Part shown: one piece after another, positions 33,442 through 43,489 of the stretch
Layout of the letters: every line of letters begins with the position of its first letter
How positions within the stretch are numbered: position 1 is the first letter of the stretch
NCBI GenBank assembly: GCA_964035575.1
Contig: OZ037916.1
Span: 310,001 to 374,000, forward strand
Direction: 5' to 3'
DNA length: 64,000 nucleotides
Origin: Rhynchopus sp. YZ270_cl-10
Lineage: Eukaryota > Euglenozoa > Diplonemea > Diplonemida > Diplonemidae
Position numbers and translations under genes: made by a program
Notes under the pieces: model-generated
Databases searched by the model: none
What the model was told of the DNA's origin: nothing
The model's input: the letters and a program-made list of their open reading frames with translations, nothing else

Positions 33442-34950
33442 TCACGCAGACTTCGCGTTCATCCCGAACTTCTCCTTCACTTCTGCAATCTTCTCCTTCA
33501 ATGTTTCGTTTTTTGGATTTGGCCTCTCCACGCCATGCAGGTACAGTGCGTGAGAGTAGCGGTGGATCCTCACGTGGGTATGCTCCACTGTGCGGATCAG
33601 TGTCGAGTCTGAGTCGCGTTTGCTGAGTTCAGTAATAGCATCATCGTTGGCAGCAAGGTGGTAAACACCCTTTGCTCCAGCCTCTGCCATGCCCTTCAGA
33701 ACTTCCAGATTCGTCTGTTTGCCCAGGCTTTTGCATGCGAGTTCATACATGGCATTGATACCTGCGCAGTGATGTATTTAATCATTCATAAAATAATAAT
33801 ATTCGCACGGTACTACTCCTCCCATCGATCCCTGTGCAATACGTGTGTCTCATAATTGACAAACTACCCACCCCAACAACAACATACCCGCCTTCAGATT
33901 CCTCAGGGTCTCATTTTTCGTGTCAGCTGTGGCAGACTCAACTGCGATGAGATGTGTGGTTAATAATCATGTTTTACAAAAAAGGCAACAAAGACTGTGC
34001 ATACTATCAGACACCACCTTCGGACCGACGAGCCCCATCAGGGTCTTCGTGTGTCCGCCTAACCAGTTGTGATAGTACTGGAGATACGGCTCAACAAGAT
34101 TCTGGGGATCCTTCTTCGCTTGCAACTTCTTCCTCTCGGCCTCTGTCATCGCAAGATTCTGGTGGGGAACCTTCACCACTAGCTGCTTCCCAATCTTCAG
34201 GAACTCGTCCTCTGTCATCGCACCCACTTCAAAACTGACGAAATCAGTGCGTACTTTTTTGAGCGCGTCGGAGATTCCTGTTTTGGAGAAATCGACAATG
34301 GTCTTGCAAGCGTTGAACTTGGATGAAAGGTCGCTTGCTATTCCACCGACAGCCGAGGCAATGTTCTGCATAGTCTTGTAACTGATCGAATCCTCCTTCG
34401 TGTCCAGAGTGATGTAGATGATCAGCGGATGTGCCTTCTCCCCCTTCGCCTTCTTCCGGACCTCGTTGGCGTGTTGGATGAAGTTTACGAAGTCTGGGTA
34501 ACCACTACGGCGGGGGTGATCCTTGCATTCTCCGAACTGTCCGAGCACATCCTCCTTAATCACATCGTGCAACACGTTTTTATCCAGATCCACCAGCTTA
34601 GCCGTATTGACCGCCACAAAGATCACACCTTCCGTGTAATTTTCTTTCAGCAAATGCTGCATCATTGTGGTTTTGCCTGAGCCGCTCTCTCCTATCAACA
34701 TGAAGAAGTTTGTCTCGCTGGCGATATTCTCCTGTAATTCCTTTTTCAGATCATTATCTTGCATTCTTGCAACGTAACTTCTGCCATCTGGCATTGTGGG
34801 GTTGTACGGTGCTGTGACAATCTCCTTGAGCATGTTGTCAAAATATGCTTGAGACCATGGGTTCCTATCCCACGATGCGTAACCCAGCGCAAGGACCACG
34901 ACGATCACGGTCGTCCTGGTAACAACCAAGGGGAGAACGTCAACTATCAT
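33442..34950 (-). CDS. Membrane-anchored P-loop NTPase
   Basis: Three exons give about 439 aa: 34950-34005, 33941-33888 and 33761-33442. Introns are about 63 and 126 nt; donors are GTATGC and GTATGT, and both joins keep frame. Residues 1-25 are one hydrophobic helix (LPLVVTRTTVIVVVLALGYA), probably a membrane anchor. A Walker A motif, GESGSGKTT, lies at about residue 75, and a Walker B-like stretch (HPLIIYITLDT) at about 165. The last exon (NAMYELACKSLGKQTN onward) is alpha-helical with a basic end. The layout suggests a STAND/AAA-like ATPase tied to a membrane, possibly an organelle; no close family is recognised. The start at 34950 is the ATG directly before the hydrophobic helix; the frame is open upstream but Ser/Leu-rich. 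The tiny 18-codon middle exon is easy to miss. Confidence 0.85.
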
Positions 34951-36287
34951 GTTATCCTTCGCAAAGTAAAATCTTCGTACTAAAAAAATGTCATCGTGGT
35001 CAAATCTAGTGAGGGATAGTGAAAGGGTATCAGGGAGGAAGAGAACCTGGAGTGATTTGGTGGAGGGTAGTGGGGTAGATATGGAGGAGAAGCAAGAGAA
35101 GCAAGAAGAAAGAGACAACAAGAAGGTGCTTGATGTACTGGCTGACATCTCTAAGAGGCATAATGTTGTGCTTGGGAATGGGTTGATCACAATATAAGTG
35201 TGTCTATACATATCTCTGCGATATGTATTATTTGTATCTAGTTTATCTCTAATACATTCCCTGTGATCTTGCCATACGCTGTCTCCCCTAGGATCCTGAG
35301 GATGAAGGTGGGGACACTCGCTATGTGCTGTACTCTGTCTATTGAGCTCTGTTGGGGTCTAGTGCATGGTAGATGTTTGATCGGATGAGTTGTAGGTCTG
35401 CCTTCTCAACTGCGAAGTTAGACACTTCATTGATATTTGCACCAGGCACACGTGGTGCATGAATTGTCAGTAACCTCAGTACATTTACAAAAGAAACAGC
35501 GGTCATGGCACCCAAAGGTTCCTGGCGAAGCCACGGTACGCAACATTTATGAAAATGTTGCCAGAAAATGGCACTGGAATTGGTAATTATCGTCAGTTTC
35601 CGTAAATTTTACTTCCATATTTTGCTAAACGAATGTTCCTGGCGAAGCCACGGTACGCAATGTTTCAAAAAATTGCGTTTAAAATTGCACATTTTTACTG
35701 CCAAACAGAGAGGAGCTACAACTACAGCACCTGGGACGCAAAACAGTTATGTTGCTACGGAAACGCCGACTCCCCTTACTTCCTGGTGAGGCTCGCCACC
35801 CCAACCACTCTGCCCCCCCGCCCCCCGTGAAATCTCAAAAAAGTCTGACGGGGGGGCGCGCGCCCCCCGCCCCCCCTCTAGAAAAAACACTATTGTTTGG
35901 TGTTCCCGAAAGGGCCCATATTGACAGGTCCTTGACATGTCCCCGACAGTGGGGGGTGTCATTTTATAATTTGCTTTATTATAGTGAATTTTTGTGAATG
36001 GCTAGTGAATAATCTTAAAAAAAAAGACCCCAGATCACCCCAACGACGTTTTTTTTTTTTCACGATCAAGAAACGAAGTTGTGAGAGATTTCCGAAATTT
36101 TAGATCGTGATAAGATCTTTTACCCCCCATGTCCAGAAATCAGGGAAAAAAAAAACGGGAAAAAAGTATGAAAAACCCCGGGAAAAAGTGGGATCCAGAA
36201 TCCAGATTAGGAAATAGCCTGGTTTGCAGTTGGGGGGGAAAAAAAAGCCTCTTCCTATCTGCAGGCTCATTGAATACCCACCATTGT
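34951..36287. other. Intergenic DNA with a 26-bp repeated word
   Basis: No gene. The word TTCCTGGCGAAGCCACGGTA occurs at 35519 and 35636, each followed by CGCAA and an inverted AACATTT/AAATGTT or similar. A degenerate copy is at 39080-39105. The stretch 35810-35880 is a G/C homopolymer-rich tract (CCCCCCGCCCCCCG and its inverse GGGGGGGCGCG). Confidence 0.5.
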
Positions 36288-37664
36288 TTACTCGGACACA
36301 TTGGAGTTTCCTCTGTCGTAACGGTAGCCCCTGCTTCTTCGTGATGGCGTGCTCCCCCCTGTAGACCCACGCTGTGTACTGCGCTGTGTGATATTGAACA
36401 CTGGGAGTGAGCTGGAGAGCGTTGCGGACCGCTGCCGTTTCAGCCAGGAGGGGGTGGAGGAGGTGCTGGTGCTTGTGTCTGTGAGGGTGTGCAGCGTGCT
36501 GCTACTCGACGTTGTCTCTGTTGTGCTTGAAGTGCTCGAGGTGGTCGTAGAAACACTTACCGCAGATAGATCACTCACATTGCACAGATCCACCTCCATA
36601 GCGCATATAACCAACGCAGCTGCCACCACAGCAAACGATACCGCCGCATTTTCCCCCAAATCATCAAGCCACACAACCTCCCTCGACCGTACCTTCGGTT
36701 TGATGTATTGATGCCCCAACCTCGCAACCAACCGGGTGCACGCAAGGATCTTTCGTTCTCTTAAGGACGAACCCATCTTTGCGGTGAGCTGTATTCCATA
36801 AGCGGCTTTCCAAAACCCTGGATGCAGTTCTAATGCTTTAAGAAATGATAATCGCGCTTTGTATATCATATGGCGATCTAATAGGGAGAACCCTCGATAT
36901 GCATGTAGCGCTGCCATCCATAAATGAAACGCATGTGTTTTGGCAAGAAAGTTCGCAGCAGATTGTTGCCGTGATGCTTCAAGTGTCGCAGCCATATTTT
37001 CTGGCAGACCTTCGCAGTTGGTGCTATGTAAACGGAGGTGAGGATGAGAAGGAAGGGCACGGCAAAGTTCTACAAAAGCTTGCGTCCGAATCAATCCTGC
37101 ACCAGACATCCAAATCGTTCTGAGTTGTGGATTATGGTCGAAAATGTGTAGTCGCAAATGGTCGAGACAGTCATCAGAAATTTTGGTCCGTGAAACACCC
37201 AACACTGACACCTCAAAGGGGCGGAGCAACGAGAACAACGGAACCAAAGATCGTTTTGTTAATGGATTTCCAGTAAGGATGATGGTAGGGAGGAAGCGGT
37301 GGAGGGCTGTGTTTGCGACCCCTTCTGCGATGCTGGCACCTCCCAATGCGTGCGACAGAATTTGCAGTAAAGACTCATCATCGACACCACAGTCAAACAG
37401 CGTCAACTCATTCACCTTTTCTTCAAAGATCTGCCCCCCTATGTACGCCTCCTCCTCCACAGTGAAGCCCACCCGACGGCACACCACCTCAATACTCTTT
37501 GTGTTTTTCGTGTACACCTCGGGGTGCACACCCCATTGAAAATTTCCAAAAGGATCCGCATCACCTTTCACAATGTTCCCCCCCTTCGGTTCGCTTCTCT
37601 TTGAACCAGGTGAGGACAACGAAGACCCCCTTGCCGAATGCGACGCAGATGATCCATTCCCCAT
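36288..37664 (-). CDS. LRR-like protein with N-myristoylation motif, unknown
   Basis: 458 aa in one frame. It begins MGNGSSASHS, a good N-myristoylation signal (Gly2, Ser6), so it may sit on membranes. About residues 75-240 look like irregular leucine-rich repeats (NELTLFDCGVDDESLLQILS, PTIILTGNPLTKRSL, LRTIWMSGAGLIRTQAF). About 250-330 is helical with a TPR-like pattern (KARLSFLKALELHPGFWKAA). About 350-375 is hydrophobic (ENAAVSFAVVAAALVICAM). The remainder is Ser/Thr-rich, then Arg/Ser-rich. I do not recognise a family. The Ser/Thr tail has low complexity and could hide an intron. Confidence 0.75.
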   Translation of the reverse strand: MGNGSSASHSARGSSLSSPGSKRSEPKGGNIVKGDADPFGNFQWGVHPEVYTKNTKSIEVVCRRVGFTVEEEAYIGGQIFEEKVNELTLFDCGVDDESLLQILSHALGGASIAEGVANTALHRFLPTIILTGNPLTKRSLVPLFSLLRPFEVSVLGVSRTKISDDCLDHLRLHIFDHNPQLRTIWMSGAGLIRTQAFVELCRALPSHPHLRLHSTNCEGLPENMAATLEASRQQSAANFLAKTHAFHLWMAALHAYRGFSLLDRHMIYKARLSFLKALELHPGFWKAAYGIQLTAKMGSSLRERKILACTRLVARLGHQYIKPKVRSREVVWLDDLGENAAVSFAVVAAALVICAMEVDLCNVSDLSAVSVSTTTSSTSSTTETTSSSSTLHTLTDTSTSTSSTPSWLKRQRSATLSSSLPVFNITQRSTQRGSTGGSTPSRRSRGYRYDRGNSNVSE

Positions 37665-38332
37665 TAAAAAAACAAAGTCGACTTTAAATACAAAAAAAAG
37701 CCCTCTCTGGACTGTGGACCAACAGCAAAAGCGAGAAATGTGGTTTGTTGCGTTAACCTATTATCGGATATGCATTTTCTTTTGCGGTTGCAATGCAGTT
37801 AAAAGGAGCACTGCGAGATAGGATGTACCATGGGATTTGAAATACCAACGCCTTCTTGGTGCACCTAACTGATCAAAATCGGATCCATAAAGGGTACTCT
37901 GAAAAAGAGACAAGAAAGAGGGGAGTGTGTGTTGTGTAAAAAAAGAACCCCTTTGTTAGTGATTAGGTGTGAGAATAGTGTGAGAGGAGACTCTGCTGTA
38001 CGCAGGTACAACAAAATAGTCGGTATCAGACGATTGGTTATTATTCTGGTCTCTTATAGTATCCGAACGCGCGTTCGAAAAACTGGAATTCGCATGCGAA
38101 AAGTAGGGCGTTCCAGTTTTTTTCCCCCCCGAACGCGCGTTTGAAAAAAAACCTCTTTTCAAAGGTGCGTTTTATTTTGGTTAGTGTAGCCACCCTAGAG
38201 TGTGCTCCAATATAACTAAACATTTTTACGCGTCTTATTTTTTCCGTTTTTCAAACGCGCACTCGAAAACGCCCTAAAAAACCGGAACGCGCGTTCAGAT
38301 GCTATGGTTTCTGAGGGAGAAAAAAATTGGGT
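37665..38332. other. Intergenic DNA with GAACGCGCGTTC palindromes
   Basis: No gene. The palindrome GAACGCGCGTTC or close variants occur at about 38068, 38130, 38250 and 38284, in a 240-bp block that may be a small TIR element. The GGTTAGTGTAGCCACC motif (about 38179) lies inside it. Confidence 0.5.
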
Positions 38333-39598
38333 TGGGGTGTTCCGGGGTATGGAATTTTGGGAATTTTCATTTCAATTCACAACTCTTCACAACTTTTCAC
38401 AACTCTTCACAAAAAAGTGCGTGTGAAGAGTTGTGAAGAGTTGTGAAAAGTTGTGAACAGTTGTGACGTGGGTGGGTCGAGGTCTGGGTGGTGCCTGGGC
38501 ACCCACCTACCCAGGTAGGTACAGGGCACCTTGGCGGACGTTGTTTGGCAACACAGGCGGTTCTGTGTGCAAAAAGTGCTTAAAACGGTGTGGCTGACCC
38601 GACAATTTGGGCCCTTTCGGGCCACGTGTTTTTAGGTGTTTTTTTCAACTTTTTAATCGGTTTGCATTTTTGGGATCCGCCCGTGCAGTGGTGGGGTCAA
38701 TGTTGAAAATTGGACAATTTTATGACCACTTAAATTTTTGGAAAATATGAGCCCGGTCATTAATAGGCGGGGCCATTTTCGGATAAAATTGTCCCCAAAA
38801 TCCGGTTTGGCTTCAACACTAAACGAGGAGCACTCGTCAAGCTCTCGAAACTATGAGGAGGGCCCTGGAGGCTCTCGACCCAACGGAGTTGACAGGTCTT
38901 GTGGGTGGGCCTTGGGAGCGTTGAAACCTTCTTTCCCCTCTGACAAAAAACTGGGGACAGCAGCAAGGGATCACCCACTTTTCGAAGTGGGTGTCGTCGT
39001 ATCTAGTATAGTCTCCCGTTTAGACCCCAGCTCAGAGCAAGCAAAACAGGTCACCCCCTGGCAAAAATAGCACCAAAACTTTTCTGGCGAAGCCAAGGTG
39101 CGCAACATTTCGGGTAGACCTGCGGGCTACCACTCGGAATTTTTAGCTGCGCCGCAGGCGCACGGTACGCTACTTTTTTATGAGTTGCGAACATGTTGAA
39201 AAAAAAAAGACAACAAGCGAACTAGCCGCGGACTTCCGTCGTCCTCCTCGCACAGGGGGTGGGGTGGTACGGCCAACTTGACCCACGGACCCACGCTAGC
39301 TAGCCCTGTGCACAGCACACTTGACCTGACCAGTCCTGCAAAAAACCCTGGAAAAAAAGCCCCCCTTTTTTTTAATCCAATTCACAACTCTTCACAACTG
39401 TTCACAACTCTTCACAACATCTGTGTTTTTTTCATCCAAATTTTCATTTCAATTCACAACTCTTCACAACTTTTCACAACTCTTCACAACTCTTCACATA
39501 AAAATGGCAAATACTATGTTGTGAAAACTTGTGAAAACTTGTGAAAAGTTGTGAAAACTTGTGAACGTGCCCAAAATTCCACACCCCGGAACACCCCA
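38333..39598. mobile_element. 1.27 kb TIR element with 5-bp TSD TGGGT
   Basis: Left end TGGGGTGTTCCGGGGTATGG at 38333 is mirrored at the right end (39570-39598) with about one mismatch. Flanking direct repeats TGGGT lie at 38328-38332 and 39599-39603. Subterminal zones are made of TTCACAACTC and GTTGTGAAGA words (38370-38465 and 39380-39565), recalling the AATCACAAAAA zones of the 3132-6389 element. The core near 38670-38730 has GGGATCCGCCCGTGCAGTGG and GGGGTCAAT, homologous to the 3470-3510 core. No transposase. It belongs to the same group as 3132-6389. Confidence 0.87.
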
Positions 39599-39603
39599 TG
39601 GGT

Positions 39604-40357
39604 AGTACTTTTTTTTTTTGCGTTCTCAGCAAATCGGTAATTTTTTTATTTTCGTTGGTTGAATTGCATTTTTTTTTTTTTCCTTTTGAGTTTTCTTTGA
39701 AAACAAAATAAAAAACAATGAATTCACCCATCCAGAAAACCCCCCGGAAATAAGAGTAAGACGCACCTGTTCACTTTTTCTGTTTTTTTTTTTCTGTTTT
39801 TGTGCTATCTTTTCACTACATTGTTTTACAGTTTTTTCCACCCCAAAAATCATACTGTTGTTCCCTTAATAAAAATAGGAGAAAATAAGGGAAAATGTTG
39901 CCAGAAGAAGAGAAAAAAAAAGGAGGAGTGAAACAAACGAGATTGAAAGAAACCGCTGAAATACGCTACAAAAAAAGAACCTCATCAAAAAAGGTACTGT
40001 ATCGTTCTTTCGGGGTCACGTGGTCAACTCTTTGGTTCACATTTTTTTTTTTTGGCTAAATAAAAAAGCTAATTCGTTCACTAAAAAAAAAAAATGGGCA
40101 TACACACATCTTCCCCTCGCTATCGGAAAAAAAAAAATTGAGAAAAAAAAAAATGGGGCACCAAAAACACCGTTCGGGTTTTTGATAGTCTCCCCTTGTC
40201 TCGCCCCCCTCTCTCCTCCCTCTACAGGTAAAAAAGAGGGGATTTTTTTTTTTTTTGATAAAATGTTGGACCAGTGTAGTTGCCGGAGTTGTGCAATTTC
40301 CACTTTTGTGTATCGTCCTTTCTTTTTTGTAAAAAATGGCTATAAAATTTCAGTACA
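39604..40357. other. Intergenic DNA downstream of phosphomannomutase
   Basis: No gene. Homopolymer-rich. A copy of the GTTGGACCAGTGTAGTTGCC motif with GTTGTGCAATTTCCAC lies at 40264-40305, just past the 3' end of the phosphomannomutase gene. Confidence 0.5.
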
Positions 40358-41630
40358 TCACTTACCGAGAAGGTGCTCGTTGATGTAGGCGATGGTGTCG
40401 TCAAAGGTCTTCACACTGTGTCCCTCGGTTCTCTCGTCCATGAAGATCTCGTAGTCGTTTCCTCCCTCGTAGGTCTTGTCTCCGAAGAAGTGTATTTTGT
40501 CGAAGTCCTTCTCCACGAAGCGGAGTGCGTACGTCTTGTCCCAGCCCACGGGGAATGCGTCGAAGGAGATCTGTCCACCAATGGAGAACTTGAAGTTCCA
40601 TTCGGTGCCTGCACCGAACTCCTTCTCGAGGGCAGCGACCATGGTCTTGCGGGTGTTGCTTCCGTGGTCGTACTGCTCAAAGGCGTCGCGCTCCTCCTGG
40701 CTGCAGTTGCGGCCGATGGGCGAGATGTTCACCATGCCGTTTCTCAGCTGTAGTGTCGTGGTAATGTAGTGGGGAGAGTTGCACAAAGAGGGGGTCCCAT
40801 AGGGGTCTATACAGTTAGCTGTATTGTGATGATTCTCCATCATGCATAATACACATCGCAGTGGAGTATTGTGATGTGTATTATGTTATGATAGGGCAAG
40901 TGTCACAATACAGCCTATAGGTGAGTGCGATAGAAAATCGTTCAGTATTGTTTCATGTGCAAACAGAAGTTCAGAGAGGAGAAACAGAGGGGGGAGCCTC
41001 GGGAGAGAGTGTGAGTGTCAGTTATGTGGAGCGGATATTTGAGTTATCGTGCACGGCGATCAACTAAAAGCTTAAGATGCACCGTGGAAAGAAAAGAGCT
41101 AATTCGTTTTGGGGGGAGTTGAATTAAGAAACACAGTCTGCGTCCGTTCACTTCATAGGGCTGGATATGTGAAAGCCTTCGTAGAAAACAACAGTCTACA
41201 TACCTCGAAGAAGGTTCCACGCTGCACGGGGATGTCAAGGTCTGCCACCATGTGGAGCACTCTCTTGGTGAACTTGCTAAGCTTCTCCTCCCCAAGGTGC
41301 TTCGTCAGGTTCTGCTTGAAGATTTCCTTGCCTGAGAATTTTTTTTTTTTTTTTCATTTTCAAAAACAATCAATCATCTCTTATCATACCCTGGTCGAAT
41401 GCATGGAGACCGTTCTCCGCGAAGACAAAGTCGAAAAGGTCGAGCACGTTGTCCCCAAGCTGGTCACGCTGCTTCGAGAGGTCGCTTCCTCCGACCAGAC
41501 CAATGGTGTACTCCTTGCGGAGTGCCGCAAGCGTGTCGAACATCTCCTGGGTGGCCTTCTTGCGCGGCACAGTGAGGGTACCGTCCACGTCGAACAGGAT
41601 CAACGTCTTCGCATTTTTTCTGTCGGCCAT
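40358..41630 (-). CDS. PMM: Phosphomannomutase
   Basis: Cytosolic enzyme converting mannose-6-phosphate to mannose-1-phosphate for GDP-mannose and glycosylation. Three exons: 41630-41390, 41331-41204 and 40747-40358; introns of 58 and 456 nt, donors GTATGA and GTATGT. The joined 252 aa is the family length. Residues 12-20 are the catalytic HAD motif ([11 protein letters not shown], with both Asp). Later come [14 protein letters not shown], the phosphate-binding [39 protein letters not shown] and [17 protein letters not shown]. Exon 2 supplies the expected linker ([13 protein letters not shown] ... QRGTFFE). The end at GGTAAGTGA looks like a possible donor, so a further tiny exon cannot be excluded. 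Confidence 0.97.
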
Positions 41631-41639
41631 TTTAGTTGT

Positions 41640-42061
41640 GTAGGGGAGGTGTTGCTGAAGGTTGAAGATACGATGAGGTTTTTCTTACAAATCCTATGTT
41701 TGGCAAAAAGATCAAAATATAATTTTCAATCGAAAGATGGAGTTGTACCCAGCGGTAAAAATTCTAATGTTTGGCAAAAAAAAAAAAGGTCGCCAAAAAT
41801 CCCCAAAAACCTTCAAATCTACCTTTGATGTGTGTTCGTGAATGTCGCCTCTTTGCTAGAAAAAGATGGACTACAGCAGGCTACAGCAGGGGGTGATTGC
41901 AAAAACACCATTTGGGGGGGTTATTTGGAGCATTGTATTCACGACTATCGTGGAAGAATGGAAGATGGCAAAGAGAAGGGGGAAAAAATGGTCTTTTTCT
42001 TTGTTATTTTGATGGGCTGGGTGCGGGGTACCTTTCAAAAAAAATAAAGGTAGAACTGACA
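41640..42061. other. Intergenic DNA upstream of phosphomannomutase
   Basis: No gene. Contains two ATGTTTGGCAAAAA words (about 41696 and 41766) 70 bp apart and a TACAGCAGGC duplication (about 41873-41890). Confidence 0.4.
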
Positions 42062-42486
42062 TGGTGTGGCTGAAGGGGTCTGATTCGCACTTTTCCGCAC
42101 TTTCTCGCACTTTTTCCGCACTTATTCGCACTTTTAGCTTGTCGGCTTGCTGACTGTACTTTGCCATTTTCAGGTACACAGGTACACAAATACACATTTT
42201 TGGCTCGCGGGAAAACACCCCAAAAAATTTCCCCCCAAAAAACCTACCCCACCACCAGTACACAAAACCGGTGTATAAGTCGGCCTGTGCATAAGTCCGA
42301 TCCTGAGCCCAAATCTGCCCGGACTTAAACACGGGTCATGGGGGTCGGACTTATGCCCGGGGTAGGTACCCACAAAAACAGTACCCACAGTACACAGTGT
42401 TCAACTTTTACAAGGTGGGGAAAAAATTTTTGGGGGCTGATTCGCACTTTTTCGCACTTTTTCCTCCCCCCCTTTCAGCCACACCA
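42062..42486. mobile_element. 425-bp TIR element (TGGTGTGGCTGA ends)
   Basis: Left end TGGTGTGGCTGAAGGGGTCT at 42062 and right end AGCCACACCA closing at 42486 are inverse copies. Inside each end lie repeats of TTCGCACTTTTT (42083-42140 and 42440-42465). The core includes GTACACAGTGTT words (about 42390) and TAAGTCCGATCCTG/GTCGGACTTATG inverted words. Same termini as the 67-bp MITEs at 15354 and 59181, so it may be a longer family member. No clear target duplication. Confidence 0.75.
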
Positions 42487-42890
42487 AGAACATTAAAATC
42501 TAAACCAAAACCCCACACTAAGTGTGACTCTCACTCACACCTCTGGTCGGCGTACTTCGTCACGATCCTGTAAGGGCTGCCATTATTGCTCTTCCCAGCA
42601 ACTACCGAATTCTGTCTGGAGTAAAATAGAAAACGACTTCAGGATATGAAATAAAGAAAACACTTTTTCGTTTATCGCACCGCAAAAGGTTTGTGTTTTT
42701 CACTGATGAATGTGTGTGATGTTAGTGGAAAAACAATACGCTAAAGCGGGCACGCACCATCCGTCGTTTTCCATTTCTATTCGTCAATGCTTGATAACAC
42801 AAAAAAAAAAAATCTGCTATCATTCAGGCACAAAAAAACGCTGGAAAAAAAAAGGTAAAAGCAAAGTAGTTACGGAAGTGATGAGGTGTG
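42487..42890. other. Intergenic DNA before the NTPase triplet
   Basis: No gene. The word CAGGCAC...AAAAACGCTGGAAAAAAA at about 42816-42855 also occurs at 24935-24980. Confidence 0.4.
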
Positions 42891-43489
42891 GGCGGGGGAA
42901 GTTTAGCAGAGGACTCAGTGAACCTCGTGTGCGTGAAGAGGAAGGAGATTATTAATTACATTATCAAAGGTGCACTCTTTCGTTCCTTTCTTCCACTGCG
43001 TTGTCCCACTTGCTTTCCTGCAAGCAGACATCTTCGTTATGTTATGAGAGAACAACAATACCACATTCCCTTGAGCACCCCACATGTTACGTCTTTCGAC
43101 GGCAGGCAGTACTTGGAAAAAACGTGGTTTCGAGGCTCATCAAAAATACCATGGTTCAACTTACATTTCCATAAATTACGGGTTGGGTGACTTCCAAATT
43201 ATTACTGCTTTTCTTAGACTTGCACAATAATAAGTGATTTTTAAACACGTTCGCATTTCTTACTTCCCGACACCGTTTTCTCAAGGAGCGACAGTCACTG
43301 CAATGCAGGGTCCCAAGTCTGCACATTAAATGGATTCAGTGAGTGAACTGCGAGGTGGCTTTCTGGTCAAACACGACCCAACGTTCTGGGCTTGTTTCGC
43401 ACAGCTGGTTCAATTGCGGGTACATCGGTGTCTTTGCGTTTTGAAGAAGTGAATAACAAAACAGAATAAAAATAATCACAAAAGTACTT

